NCBI GenBank assembly: GCA_025922945.1 | Contig: JAICGW010000013.1 | Coordinates: 1 to 37,131, forward strand | DNA from: Acidimicrobiia bacterium | GTDB lineage: Bacteria > Actinomycetota > Acidimicrobiia > Spongiisociales > ZC4RG35 | Length of the DNA: 37,131 nt | Direction: 5' to 3' | Part shown: positions 1 to 8,220 of the stretch, one piece after another | Layout of the letters: every line of letters starts with the position of its first letter | Position numbering within the stretch: position 1 is the stretch's first letter | Notes under the pieces: model-generated | Told to the model about the DNA's origin: nothing | What the model saw: only the letters and a program-made list of their open reading frames with translations | Database searches by the model: none | Program-made: the position numbers and the translations under genes

Positions 1-187
1 CGTCCTCTACCGCCAGCTCATGCAAACCGAACTCCTCCCGCACCGATTCGAATTCCTCCTCGGTGGGTTCGTGGAGCCCGATCCAACAGAACGTCTCGCC
101 GCCCTCGCATTGCTCGAGCGATTTCTCCAAAGCGAAGGGCTCGGCCCGGCGCTTGCCATCGGTGTAGAGGGCGGCGTCGACGATCAC
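1..187 (-). CDS. corA: CorA-family Mg2+/divalent cation channel, N-terminal part (runs off left edge)
   Basis: Reading the minus strand from a GTG at 187 gives about 62 residues that continue past the window edge. They contain the typical start of the CorA soluble domain: a stretch reading FCWIGLHEPTEEEFESVREE, followed by FGLHELAVED, which matches the conserved W-I-(D/G)-L-x-x-P-T and hAVED motifs. CorA proteins form pentameric inner-membrane channels for Mg2+ and sometimes Co2+ or Ni2+; the pore (GMN motif) lies outside the window and cannot be checked. An in-frame TAG lies two codons upstream of the GTG, so this start is forced. No Shine-Dalgarno site is visible, but TACCTT sits at -12 to -7, which suggests a leaderless mRNA. 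The family call is confident; the ion and completeness are not known. Confidence 0.82.
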   Translation of the reverse strand, partial: MIVDAALYTDGKRRAEPFALEKSLEQCEGGETFCWIGLHEPTEEEFESVREEFGLHELAVED

Positions 188-193
188 TGGCTA

Positions 194-199
194 AAGGTA
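194..199 (-). promoter_or_regulatory. -10 element (TACCTT) for leaderless corA-like gene
   Basis: TACCTT on the minus strand fits TAnnnT and lies exactly 12 to 7 bases before the forced GTG start at 187. That spacing would put the transcript start on the first base of the GTG. It lies in the 22-base gap after the TetR gene. No convincing -35 was identified. This is inference from position and pattern. Confidence 0.5.
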
Positions 200-209
200 G
201 CTCGCGGCT

Positions 210-818
210 CTAGCGCGATCTGCTCGCGAATCCCTGATGTAGAAACAGCCTGAGGTTCTCGGTGACCTCTCGCAGTCGCTCCGGGGCAGCGATAGCCGAC
301 CGGGCGGCCGACATCGTCACGTCATGGATCAAGCGACCGGCGAGGTCGGGTGCGATCGGTCGATACGTCCCGGCCTTGACCGCATCGAGATAGAGGCCGA
401 CGAGCGATGCCGAGAGATCGGTATGTGCCATCCGAATACGGTCCTGGGCGTTGGAGCCGAGCCGGGGAACCTCCCGGTGCAGAATCAGACCCAATACCGG
501 ATCGGTGGCGACGAACTCCACGGTCAGTTCGGCCAGGCGGAGGAGGCGCTGATCGGGCGAGCCTCCGGGCGGGGTTTGCGACGTGAGGCCGGCGATCACC
601 TCCGGCAACTCTTCTTCCACCAAGGAGGCGATGAGATCGTCTCGGTCGCGGAAGTATTCGTAGAGCGTGGTTCGCCCGATACCGGCCACTGCGGCCAGTT
701 CGGCGAGGTCGAGGTCGGCTGTCCCGCTCTCCCGGATCAGTTCGCGAGCAGCGTCGAGGATCTGACGGCGGGTCAATGCCTTGTGCTCGGGAATCGACGA
801 AGCCCGAATGCGTGGCAT
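210..818 (-). CDS. TetR/AcrR-family transcriptional regulator
   Basis: The protein has 202 residues, normal for the family. Residues ~15-60 form the TetR helix-turn-helix: LTRRQILDAARELI, then AELAAVAGIGRTTLYEYFRD, where the recognition helix carries the usual G-x-(G/S)-x-x-T-(L/F)-Y-x-(Y/H)-F pattern. The rest is an all-helical ligand-binding region without a recognisable ligand signature. It reads away from ppk1, and the corA-like gene follows 22 bases behind it. TetR proteins usually repress neighbouring genes and themselves; a candidate operator was not identified with confidence. The ATG at 818 is supported by TAGCCT at -12 to -7. The regulated genes are unknown; the family is certain. 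Confidence 0.9.
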   Translation of the reverse strand: MPRIRASSIPEHKALTRRQILDAARELIRESGTADLDLAELAAVAGIGRTTLYEYFRDRDDLIASLVEEELPEVIAGLTSQTPPGGSPDQRLLRLAELTVEFVATDPVLGLILHREVPRLGSNAQDRIRMAHTDLSASLVGLYLDAVKAGTYRPIAPDLAGRLIHDVTMSAARSAIAAPERLREVTENLRLFLHQGFASRSR

Positions 819-824
819 TCGCCC

Positions 825-830
825 AGGCTA
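825..830 (-). promoter_or_regulatory. -10 element (TAGCCT) for leaderless tetR-type gene
   Basis: TAGCCT on the minus strand (TAnnnT) occupies -12 to -7 relative to the ATG at 818, so transcription would begin at the start codon. There is no Shine-Dalgarno sequence before this ATG. The surrounding 119-base divergent gap (819-937) must also carry the ppk1 promoter. Confidence 0.5.
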
Positions 831-937
831 CTTTTCGCCTTCTCCAAGGCCATTTCCCACCTGGAGGGTCAGCGGGCGGCTGTTCAGGTCTCAAAAACGG
901 GAGACGATGCATAGCTATCTAGTGCCAAAATGGATCA

Positions 938-3001
938 ATGACGGACAAAGGCGCCGCTGACCGCTTCTTCAATCGGGAGCTTTCCTGGCTGGAGTTCAAC
1001 TCGCGGGTACTCGCCTTGGCCGAGAACGCCCAGTTGCCGGTGCTGGAAAGGGCTCGCTTTCTGGCGATTTGGGCCTCGAATCTGGACGAGTTCTTCCAGG
1101 TCAGGGTTTCGGGGCTGCAGGGCCAGGTGGCCCGGGGGACGCGGGTCCCCTCTCCCGACGGGCGCCAGCCTGCCGAGGTCTTGGCGGCGGTGAGTGAGGC
1201 GGCTCACGAGCAGTACGAAAGGGCGACCAAGGCCTTCATCACCGACGTCGCCCCCCGCCTCGCCGCCGCCGGCATTGGTTTTTCGGACTACTCCGGTCTC
1301 GACGACGAGGACCGCCAGTACATGGACGTTCAGTTCCGGGAGCGTGTCTATCCGGTTGTCACCCCCCTGGCGGTCGATCCCTCTCATCCTTTCCCCTACA
1401 TCTCCAACCTCTCGCTCAACCTGGCCGTAGTCGTGCGAAACCCCGAGACCCACGTGACTCGCTTCGCCCGAGTCAAAGTGCCGCCGATCCTTCCCCGATT
1501 CGTGGTTCTTCCGGACGGCGAGCGTTTCGTTCCCCTCGAGCAAGTCATCGCCGCCCATCTCGGTGAGCTCTTTCCCGGGATGGAGATCGTCGCCCATCAC
1601 ACCTTCCGGGTGACTCGCAACTCTGACATCGAAATCGACCAGGAAGACGACGACGTCGGCGACCTGCTTCTCACCATCGAGAGCGAGCTGACCCGACGCC
1701 GCTTTGGAGCCGTGGCCCGGCTCGAAGTCGCCCCCGATCTTCCCGATGACATCCTCGACCTGCTGGTGCGGGAGATGGGAGCGAAGCCGGAAGACGTGTA
1801 CCGGGTGGACGGGCCACTCGATCTGGGCGGGCTGGCGGCGCTGGCCAACCTCAATCACCCTGACCTGAAATACGAGCCCTACAGCCCCGTGGTTCCTGCC
1901 CGGCTGGCACCGATCGAAGGCGTTCTCCCCGACATCTTCGCCGTCATCAGAGAAGGTGACCTCTTGGTCCATCATCCCTATGACTCGTTCACCAACTCCA
2001 CCGAGGCGTTTCTCCACCAGGCGGCGCGGGACCCGAAGGTGCTGGCGATCAAGCAAACGCTCTATCGCACCAGCCGCGATAGCCCGATCATGGGCTCTCT
2101 GATTCATGCCGCCAATGAGGGAAAACAGGTCGTGGTGCTGGTGGAGCTTCAAGCCCGTTTCGACGAGGAACGCAATATCGAGTGGGCGCAACGGTTGGAA
2201 GACGTGGGCGTGCATGTCGTTTACGGCGTGGCCGGCCTCAAGACCCACACCAAGATTTCGCTAGTGGTGCGCGACGAGGGCGAGGCCATTACCCGCTATG
2301 CCCACATCGGCACGGGCAACTACAACGAAACGACGGCTCGGATCTACGAGGACGTGGGACTCTTCACCACCGATCCGGGCATCGGAGCCGACCTCTCCGA
2401 TCTCTTCAACTTTCTCACCGGCTACTCCCGGCAGCGAAATTATCGACGGATGGCGGTGGCGCCGGACGGGCTCCGCAGTCGACTGCTGGAACTGATCGAA
2501 GCGGAGGCAGCGGCAGGACGCGACGGGGTCATCACCATGAAGATGAACTCACTTGTCGATCCGGGAATGATCGAAGCGTTGTATGCGGCCTCGGAGGCCG
2601 GCGTCCGCATTGACCTCATCGTCCGCGGGATTTGCTGTCTCGTTCCAGGCGTCCCGGGTCTGTCATCCAATATCGCAGTACGCTCGATCGTGGGGCGCTA
2701 CCTCGAACATTCCCGAATCTATCGCTTCGGCTCCCGCTCTCGCGCGAGGACCTACCTGATCGGATCCGCCGATCTAATGCCGCGCAACCTCGATCATCGG
2801 GTCGAAGCACTGGTCCCGGTTGATGATCCCAGCCTCCAATTCCGAATCGATGAGATCCTCGAGGTGCTGTTGGCCGATGACGAATTGGCTTGGTCTCTCA
2901 ATCCCGACGGGGGATGGGTACGGGTACCAGACGAGCTCGGAATCAACTCCCACGCCACGCTGCAGGGTCTCGCTCACGCCCGGTCCAAGGCCTTGGTCTA
3001 A
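938..3001 (+). CDS. ppk1: Polyphosphate kinase 1
   Basis: This 687-residue protein reversibly transfers the ATP gamma-phosphate onto polyphosphate, storing phosphate and energy. It has the N-terminal signature [15 protein letters not shown] (11-25) and [14 protein letters not shown] (47-60). The kinase core has HHPYDSF (345-351), IKQTLYRTS (371-379), [15 protein letters not shown], and GLKTHTKI (433-440). His437 is the likely autophosphorylated histidine, equivalent to the His in E. coli KVHAK. A second phospholipase-D-like motif, EHSRIYRF with His591, precedes [15 protein letters not shown]. Length and order are normal for PPK1. The ATG at 938 has no Shine-Dalgarno; CAAAAT at -12 to -7 is a weak leaderless-type -10. 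The gene sits 76 bases ahead of pstS, so phosphate uptake and storage are adjacent, and co-regulation is plausible. Confidence 0.97.
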   Translation: MTDKGAADRFFNRELSWLEFNSRVLALAENAQLPVLERARFLAIWASNLDEFFQVRVSGLQGQVARGTRVPSPDGRQPAEVLAAVSEAAHEQYERATKAFITDVAPRLAAAGIGFSDYSGLDDEDRQYMDVQFRERVYPVVTPLAVDPSHPFPYISNLSLNLAVVVRNPETHVTRFARVKVPPILPRFVVLPDGERFVPLEQVIAAHLGELFPGMEIVAHHTFRVTRNSDIEIDQEDDDVGDLLLTIESELTRRRFGAVARLEVAPDLPDDILDLLVREMGAKPEDVYRVDGPLDLGGLAALANLNHPDLKYEPYSPVVPARLAPIEGVLPDIFAVIREGDLLVHHPYDSFTNSTEAFLHQAARDPKVLAIKQTLYRTSRDSPIMGSLIHAANEGKQVVVLVELQARFDEERNIEWAQRLEDVGVHVVYGVAGLKTHTKISLVVRDEGEAITRYAHIGTGNYNETTARIYEDVGLFTTDPGIGADLSDLFNFLTGYSRQRNYRRMAVAPDGLRSRLLELIEAEAAAGRDGVITMKMNSLVDPGMIEALYAASEAGVRIDLIVRGICCLVPGVPGLSSNIAVRSIVGRYLEHSRIYRFGSRSRARTYLIGSADLMPRNLDHRVEALVPVDDPSLQFRIDEILEVLLADDELAWSLNPDGGWVRVPDELGINSHATLQGLAHARSKALV

Positions 3002-3014
3002 CCCGCCATCAAAG

Positions 3015-3043
3015 GTTTCCCTGCCGTTTACCCGGCGATAACC
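3015..3043 (+). promoter_or_regulatory. PHO box: three direct 7-mers, 11-base period, upstream of pstS
   Basis: Three units follow each other with 4-base spacers: GTTTCCC at 3015, GTTTACC at 3026 and GATAACC at 3037. They match the actinobacterial PhoP/RegX3-type consensus GTTCACC at 5, 6 and 5 of 7 positions. The 11-base period places the units on one DNA face, as OmpR-family regulators require. The array ends about 20 bases before a TAGGTT -10 element, overlapping where a -35 would lie, the usual arrangement for an activator. The regX3-like gene at the end of this operon is the natural binder. Binding itself is inferred. Confidence 0.65.
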
Positions 3044-3063
3044 GCGCGGAAAGGATGGCCTCT

Positions 3064-3069
3064 TAGGTT
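3064..3069 (+). promoter_or_regulatory. Candidate -10 (TAGGTT) of pstS
   Basis: TAGGTT (TAnnnT) lies 14 to 9 bases before the pstS ATG and about 20 bases after the PHO-box array. Transcription would start one or two bases before the ATG, giving a leaderless or nearly leaderless mRNA. A GGGGAG stretch (3070-3075) overlaps this zone and could instead act as a short Shine-Dalgarno if transcription starts further upstream. Confidence 0.4.
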
Positions 3070-3077
3070 GGGGAGCC

Positions 3078-4049
3078 ATGACCAGAAACCGAATGTATCG
3101 ATTAGGCGCGCTGGGAGTAGCGTGCTTCCTCCTCGTGGCCGCTTGCGGCGGCGGGAACACAGATGGGGAAACCCCGTCTGGAGGTGGTGACGCAGGACTT
3201 GCCGGAACCATCGTCATCGACGGCTCCAGCACCGTCACTCCGCTCATGACGATCGCCGCAGAGGACTTCCAGCTCGCGAATCCGGACGTGCGGGTCACGG
3301 TGGCGACCTCAGGGACCGGTGGTGGCTTCGAGAAGTTTTGCGTGGGGGAAACGGACGTGTCCATGGCTTCGCGACCGATATCTGATGACGAGTCCTCAGC
3401 CTGTGCCGAAAATGGCATCGAACCCGTCGAGTTCATCGTGGCTAATGACGCGCTCTCAGTGGTCGTGAATCCCGGCAACGACTGGAGCTCATGTCTAACG
3501 GTCGATCAACTGAACACAATGTGGGCTCCCGAGAGCGAAGGCACCATAGATAACTGGAACCAGATCGACCCTTCGTTCCCCGATCAACCCCTGCAACTCT
3601 TCGGCGCCGGCTCGGATTCGGGAACGTTTGACTATTTCACAGCCGAGATCAACGGCGAAGAAGGAGCGATCCGGACCGATTACAACCCTTCAGAGGACGA
3701 CAACGTGACGATCGTCGGAGTCGAGGGCGACGTCGGGGGGTTGGGCTTCTTGGGCCTGTCGTACGTCCTCGAAAATGAAGGTCGAATCTCGGCGGTGGAA
3801 GTTGACGGCGGTAGTGGATGTGTGGCGCCGTCAGCTGAGTCAGTTATCGATGGTTCCTACACCCCACTGGGTCGTCCGCTGTTCGTCTACTTCAAGGCGG
3901 AATCGCTGGAGCGGCCCGAGGTCGGGGCTTTCGCGCAGTACTACGCCGACAACCAGGAATCGATCACTGAGACTGCGCTGTTCATCCCTCTCTCCGAGGA
4001 GCAAGCGGCGACTCAGCAGCAAACACTTGACTCGATCACGGGCGCCTAA
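3078..4049 (+). CDS. pstS: Phosphate ABC transporter substrate-binding lipoprotein PstS
   Basis: This 323-residue protein captures inorganic phosphate outside the membrane and delivers it to PstCA. It starts with a lipoprotein signal peptide: a basic N-terminus, a hydrophobic core, and lipobox LVAAC with Cys23 as the lipid-modified residue, followed by a Gly/Asp/Thr linker. The PstS core shows [10 protein letters not shown] (~49-58), the phosphate-binding loop [20 protein letters not shown] with SRPIS following, and [12 protein letters not shown], all hallmark motifs. It heads a pst operon preceded by the PHO box. Expression should rise in phosphate starvation, inferred from that box. pstC starts 19 bases after its stop. 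Identity is secure. Confidence 0.96.
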   Translation: MTRNRMYRLGALGVACFLLVAACGGGNTDGETPSGGGDAGLAGTIVIDGSSTVTPLMTIAAEDFQLANPDVRVTVATSGTGGGFEKFCVGETDVSMASRPISDDESSACAENGIEPVEFIVANDALSVVVNPGNDWSSCLTVDQLNTMWAPESEGTIDNWNQIDPSFPDQPLQLFGAGSDSGTFDYFTAEINGEEGAIRTDYNPSEDDNVTIVGVEGDVGGLGFLGLSYVLENEGRISAVEVDGGSGCVAPSAESVIDGSYTPLGRPLFVYFKAESLERPEVGAFAQYYADNQESITETALFIPLSEEQAATQQQTLDSITGA

Positions 4050-4056
4050 CCGAACA

Positions 4057-4062
4057 TAGGAT
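4057..4062 (+). promoter_or_regulatory. Candidate internal -10 (TAGGAT) for leaderless pstC
   Basis: TAGGAT lies exactly 12 to 7 bases before the pstC GTG at 4069, in the short pstS-pstC gap, and there is no Shine-Dalgarno sequence for pstC. A promoter here would let the channel genes be transcribed apart from the PHO-box-driven pstS message. It could also be coincidence inside an operon. Confidence 0.4.
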
Positions 4063-4068
4063 CCCTCC

Positions 4069-5019
4069 GTGGTGACCACTTTAGGTACGGTGGGAACGCC
4101 GGTAAGCCTCCGGGCCACCGGCGCCACCCGCCGCCGCCTGTATGTGCAGGCCATTGTCAAGTCGATTTTCGGACTGCTTGCCTTCCTCACCGTTGGGGTC
4201 ACAGTGCTGATCGTGATTTCCCTTCTGGTGCCAGCCCTTCGGTTCTTCTCAGAGGTTTCGCTTGCCGAGTTCTTCGGCACTACCACTTGGGCCCCACTCT
4301 TCACGCCTCCCCGTTTCGGGATCTGGCCGATCTTGACGGGTACCGCCTGGACGACAGGAATCGCGCTGCTCGTAGCGATTCCCCTCGGTCTCGGGGTCGC
4401 GGTCTACTTGAGTGAATACGCCCATCGCCGGGTCCGGTCGGTGGTAAAGCCTTTCCTCGAGATTCTGGCGGGAATTCCCACGGTGGTCCTCGGCTTTTTC
4501 GGTCTCTTCCTCGTCAACCCCGAGGTTGTACGGCGGTTCTGGCCGATCGGGGACGTGAGCACCTTTTCTGGTATGGGCGCTGGCCTTGTTGTCGGGATCC
4601 TGATCCTCCCGACGGTGGCTTCGCTGGCCGAGGACGCGATGAACGCGGTGCCCCGAGGTCTGCGCGAGGGCGGTTTCGCGCTAGGAAGCACCCGGCGCGA
4701 GGTTGCAACCAATGTCGTCTTTCCCGCCGCGCTATCGGGGATCGTTGCGGCGATCGTGCTCGCTGCCTCCCGTGCGGTCGGCGAGACGACCATTGTTCTG
4801 CTGGTTGCAGGCAGCCGTCCCACGCTCACCTGGAACCCTGGCGAGCAGATGCAATCGATGGCGAGCTTCATTGGCTTCGCTGGGATCGGCGATCAACCCA
4901 CCGGTAGCACCGGCTACCTGACCATCTTCGCGGTTGGCCTGGTGCTTTTTGTCATCACGTTTGTTCTGAACATCATCAGCATCCGCATCGTGCGCCGTTT
5001 CCGCGAGGTCTACGAGTGA
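4069..5019 (+). CDS. pstC: Phosphate ABC transporter permease PstC
   Basis: The protein has 316 residues and six predicted membrane segments; the first spans about residues 28-55. It forms the inner-membrane channel with PstA. The PstC pattern is clear: PPRFGIWPILTGTAWTTGIALLVAIPLGLG, then EILAGIPTVVLGFFGL, and the ABC-permease EAA-like loop around EDAMNAVPRGLREGGFALGSTRREVATNVVFPAALSGI, with AVGETTIVLLVAG after it. The GTG at 4069 is chosen because an internal -10 fits it; a second GTG follows directly at 4072. The stop overlaps the pstA start by four bases (GTGA), indicating translational coupling. Confidence 0.95.
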   Translation: MVTTLGTVGTPVSLRATGATRRRLYVQAIVKSIFGLLAFLTVGVTVLIVISLLVPALRFFSEVSLAEFFGTTTWAPLFTPPRFGIWPILTGTAWTTGIALLVAIPLGLGVAVYLSEYAHRRVRSVVKPFLEILAGIPTVVLGFFGLFLVNPEVVRRFWPIGDVSTFSGMGAGLVVGILILPTVASLAEDAMNAVPRGLREGGFALGSTRREVATNVVFPAALSGIVAAIVLAASRAVGETTIVLLVAGSRPTLTWNPGEQMQSMASFIGFAGIGDQPTGSTGYLTIFAVGLVLFVITFVLNIISIRIVRRFREVYE

Positions 5020-5924
5020 CTCCGCCGAGTACCGAGGTGGCCGCGCTTGAGGTTGATCTCCACACCCCTACCTCAAAGCGTCGGAAAGTTGTCGACGCAT
5101 TGTTCAAGCTTTTCCTGTGGGTCTCGCTGGGGACCGCACTGGGCACCCTGATCACGATCCTGGTTGATCTGATCACCGAAGGATCGACCCGCCTCAACCC
5201 GACCCTGGTTACGAACATGCCCTCGGCTCGTCCCGAGCGGGCTGGGATCCAGTCGGCCATTTTCGGTTCGTTGTGGGTGGTGGGGACGACGGCCCTTATC
5301 TCGATCCCGACCGGAGTAGGCGCCGCCATATATCTCGAGGAGTTTGCTCGGAAGAATCGCTGGTACAACCGACTGATCGAACTTAACATCCAGAACCTGG
5401 CCTCGGTTCCTTCGGTGGTGTACGGCATTCTCGGCCTGGCATTCATCGCCCGAGGGTTCCTCTCTTTTGGCTTCACGGTCTTGACGGCGGCGTTGATCTT
5501 GACTCTGGTCGTGCTGCCGACGGTCGTCATCGCTTCCCGCGAGGCTTTGCGAGCGGTGCCCAACTCCCTCCGTCAGGGCAGCCTGGCGCTGGGAGCCACC
5601 GAGTGGGAAACGGTCTACCGCCAGGTGCTCCCGGCAGCCGTCCCGGGCATCGCCACCGGAACCATTCTGTCGACCTCGCGGGCATTGGGTGAGTCCGCCC
5701 CGCTGCTGTTAGTCGGTGCCTTGACCTTCGTGACATTCAACCCGGAGGGATTTGACAGCCCCTACACCGTGCTCCCGCTGGCGATCTTTCGCTTCATCAG
5801 TGATGCCCGGCCAGAGTTCCGTCCACTGGCGGCCGCTTCCGGACTTGTCCTCCTGTTGATCCTGTTGGGGATGAACTCGTTTGCGATTTTCTTGCGAAAT
5901 CGTTATGAGAGGAAGCTGAGATGA
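5016..5924 (+). CDS. pstA: Phosphate ABC transporter permease PstA
   Basis: This 302-residue, six-helix protein is the second half of the phosphate channel. Recognisable PstA features are [20 protein letters not shown], the [15 protein letters not shown] stretch, [17 protein letters not shown], and the cytoplasmic coupling loop [36 protein letters not shown]. This is followed by the conserved [16 protein letters not shown]. About 35 N-terminal residues before the first membrane segment are polar and not conserved. The GTG start at 5016 overlaps the pstC stop and its own stop overlaps pstB by four bases, so pstC-A-B-phoU are read as one coupled unit. Confidence 0.95.
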   Translation: MTPPSTEVAALEVDLHTPTSKRRKVVDALFKLFLWVSLGTALGTLITILVDLITEGSTRLNPTLVTNMPSARPERAGIQSAIFGSLWVVGTTALISIPTGVGAAIYLEEFARKNRWYNRLIELNIQNLASVPSVVYGILGLAFIARGFLSFGFTVLTAALILTLVVLPTVVIASREALRAVPNSLRQGSLALGATEWETVYRQVLPAAVPGIATGTILSTSRALGESAPLLLVGALTFVTFNPEGFDSPYTVLPLAIFRFISDARPEFRPLAAASGLVLLLILLGMNSFAIFLRNRYERKLR

Positions 5925-6832
5925 CAGGGGCCAGCGACCGGATCACTGCCAGCGAGAGCGGCTCCGACCCGTTGACCGCCAAACAACATGCAGCGCGGCC
6001 CACTGGCTTTCGGGTTGAGGTCACTCAGAGCGAGGATCACGAACTCATGGAGAAAGCTCCGATTGTTTTCGACGTGAAGAAGCTCAATGTCTTTTACAAC
6101 GATTTCCAAGCAGTGCGAGACGTCGACATCCCGGTGAGACAGCATGAGATCACGGCGCTTATCGGTCCCTCCGGATGCGGAAAATCGACGGTGTTGCGCT
6201 GCTTCAATCGGATGAATGACCTCATTGAAGGAGCCCGGGTGGAGGGGTCCGTGCAATACCACGGGATAGATATCTATGCCGATGATGTTGATCCGGTGGT
6301 GGTGCGAAGAAGGATCGGCATGGTATTTCAGAAACCGAACCCGTTCCCAAAATCCATCTACGACAACGTTGCCTTCGGTCCTCGAGTGGGTGGCTTCAAG
6401 GGAAACCTCGACGACCTTGTCGAGCATTCTTTGCGGCGAGCGGCGCTGTGGGACGAGGTCAAGGACAAACTTGATGAATCGGGAATGGCCTTGTCTGGAG
6501 GCCAGCAACAGCGTCTTTGTATTGCCCGCGCCATTGCCATCAGCCCAGAAGTGGTTTTGATGGACGAGCCTTGTTCGGCCTTGGACCCCATCGCAACCCT
6601 CAGGATCGAGGAGCTGATGACTGAGCTTTCGAATGACTACACGATCGTGATTGTGACGCACAACATGCAGCAGGCGGCCCGGGTTTCTGATCGGACAGCC
6701 TTCTTCTCGGTCAACGTGGGCCCCGAAGGACAGCGCACGGGATACCTGGTGGAGTTCAACGACACTGAGCGCCTTTTCACTGCCCCCCGCGAGAAAGACA
6801 CCGAGGATTACATCACCGGGAGATTCGGATGA
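5921..6832 (+). CDS. pstB: Phosphate ABC transporter ATP-binding protein PstB
   Basis: This 303-residue ATPase powers PstCA. It has Walker [10 protein letters not shown] (82-90), Q-loop at Gln137 in [20 protein letters not shown] (a PstB hallmark), signature LSGGQQQR (191-198), Walker B VVLMDEP (211-217) and the switch His247 in VTHNMQQA. Family members are about 250-260 residues; here about 45 extra N-terminal residues precede the ABC domain. A second in-frame ATG at 6047 would give a canonical length. I keep 5921 because its ATGA overlap with the pstA stop is typical of this operon, but initiation at 6047 cannot be excluded. phoU begins in a four-base overlap at the end. Confidence 0.95.
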   Translation: MTGASDRITASESGSDPLTAKQHAARPTGFRVEVTQSEDHELMEKAPIVFDVKKLNVFYNDFQAVRDVDIPVRQHEITALIGPSGCGKSTVLRCFNRMNDLIEGARVEGSVQYHGIDIYADDVDPVVVRRRIGMVFQKPNPFPKSIYDNVAFGPRVGGFKGNLDDLVEHSLRRAALWDEVKDKLDESGMALSGGQQQRLCIARAIAISPEVVLMDEPCSALDPIATLRIEELMTELSNDYTIVIVTHNMQQAARVSDRTAFFSVNVGPEGQRTGYLVEFNDTERLFTAPREKDTEDYITGRFG

Positions 6833-7524
6833 CCGAGATTCGCAGTCGGTTCCACAAGGAATTGGCCGATCTGGAGGAAACCCTGCTCACGGTGGCAGAT
6901 CAGGCCGAACAGATGGTGGCGCTGGCGGTCGATGCCGTTTGCGTTCCGGACATGGACAAGGCAGCCCGGGTGATGGCCCTCGATCAGCGGGTCGACAAGA
7001 CCTATCTCGACGTTCACAACCGGTGGATGGCGGTGATGGCGTTGCAACAGCCGATCGCCGGCGATCTGCGGATGATGTCCGTGCTGTTGCACCTCAACAC
7101 CACCCTGGAGCGGATGGGTGACCAATGCGTAAATATCGCCAAGCTCGCCCAGGTGACGTTTGGTCTTCCTCGCTCGGAACGAATCGTGGCCCAGATTCGG
7201 GAGATGGGAGACCTGGTGCGGCCCATGATCCGCACCGGGGTCGAAGCCTTGGTCCGCCGTGATCTGGAACAAGCTCGCCTGCTTCCCGCCATGGACGAGC
7301 CGGTCGACTACCTCAACCGCAATATGTACAAAGAGGTGGTCGATTGTGGGCCGGACCCGGCGGTGCTCGAGTGGGCCACGAGGATGATGATGGTGAGCCG
7401 GGCTCTCGAGCGGATCGGCGACCAGGTGGTGGACATCGCCGAACAGACCGCCTTTCTCCTCACCGGCGAGATGGTTGAGTTCAATGAAGAGGCCATTCCG
7501 GGCAGAACTGAAGATGGAGACTGA
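6829..7524 (+). CDS. phoU: Phosphate signalling regulator PhoU
   Basis: The protein has 231 residues in two tandem three-helix PhoU domains (about 8-105 and 115-210). It contains the paired motif [20 protein letters not shown] and [16 protein letters not shown], with [13 protein letters not shown] in the first repeat; the E-R-(I/M)-G-D-x-x-x-x-I metal-binding pattern appears twice. PhoU connects the Pst transporter to the histidine kinase and represses phosphate-starvation signalling when phosphate is plentiful; it is soluble and membrane-associated through PstB. It overlaps pstB by four bases and the response-regulator gene by 11, so expression is coupled to both. Confidence 0.95.
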   Translation: MTEIRSRFHKELADLEETLLTVADQAEQMVALAVDAVCVPDMDKAARVMALDQRVDKTYLDVHNRWMAVMALQQPIAGDLRMMSVLLHLNTTLERMGDQCVNIAKLAQVTFGLPRSERIVAQIREMGDLVRPMIRTGVEALVRRDLEQARLLPAMDEPVDYLNRNMYKEVVDCGPDPAVLEWATRMMMVSRALERIGDQVVDIAEQTAFLLTGEMVEFNEEAIPGRTEDGD

Positions 7525-8215
7525 AGCTTCTCCGACAGTGTTGGTGGTCGAGGATGAGACAGCGATCACAGATGCGCTGAAGTACGCCTTCGAGCTGGAG
7601 GGGTTTGGTTTCGAGTCCGCCTCCACCGGCCGAGCCGGGCTTGAGGCTGCGCGTCGCCTCCATCCTTCAGTGGTTGTGCTCGATGTGATGTTGCCGGTCA
7701 TGTCGGGTCTCGACGTCTGCCGACAACTTCGCTCGGAATCCGACGTTCCGATCATCATGCTTACAGCTCGCGGAGCCGAAGCCGACAAGGTGGCGGGCCT
7801 CGAACTCGGAGCCGATGATTACTTGACCAAGCCCTTTTCGATCAGGGAGCTGGTAGCCCGGGTGCGGGCGCAGTTGCGACGCTCCGCACGGGCCGGAAGT
7901 CTCGCCAACACGGCAGAGGTGTTGCGAGGCGGAGAAATCGAGCTTGACGTCGATTCTCACGAGGTCCGGCTCGGCGGTTTACTGGTGGATCTGCGCCCGA
8001 AGGAATTCGACCTGCTCGAATCGCTCATGCGCCGCCGGGGCCGGCTCGCCACTCGTGAGACCCTGATCGATGAAGTGTGGGGACCCGATCATTTCGGAGC
8101 AACCAAGACCCTCGACGTTCATATCAAAAGGTTGCGGCAGAAGCTCGAGCCAGACACTCGACAGCCCCGACACATCCTGACGGTGCGCGGTCTCGGCTAC
8201 AAGTTCGTCGACTAG
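7514..8215 (+). CDS. regX3: RegX3/PhoB-type response regulator (OmpR family)
   Basis: With the ATG at 7514 the product is 233 residues, standard for the OmpR family. The receiver domain (8-122) has acidic pair Glu13/Asp14, phospho-acceptor Asp57 in VLDVMLP, Thr84 and Lys106 in LTKPFS. The stretch ADKVAGLELGADDYLTKP closely resembles mycobacterial RegX3. A winged-helix DNA-binding domain fills about 135-230, ending in TVRGLGYKF. An upstream in-frame start (7475) would overlap phoU by 50 bases and add residues before the receiver, so it is less likely. Its position after phoU and before a SenX3-like kinase makes it the expected regulator of the PHO box. The RegX3 versus PhoB naming is by similarity only. 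Confidence 0.92.
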   Translation: METEASPTVLVVEDETAITDALKYAFELEGFGFESASTGRAGLEAARRLHPSVVVLDVMLPVMSGLDVCRQLRSESDVPIIMLTARGAEADKVAGLELGADDYLTKPFSIRELVARVRAQLRRSARAGSLANTAEVLRGGEIELDVDSHEVRLGGLLVDLRPKEFDLLESLMRRRGRLATRETLIDEVWGPDHFGATKTLDVHIKRLRQKLEPDTRQPRHILTVRGLGYKFVD

Positions 8216-8220
8216 TCGCC

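Noticed and set aside
935-2248. Long open frame on the minus strand opposite ppk1
   Set aside because: It mirrors the strongly supported ppk1 gene; low-complexity His/Gly/Val-rich translation without motifs.
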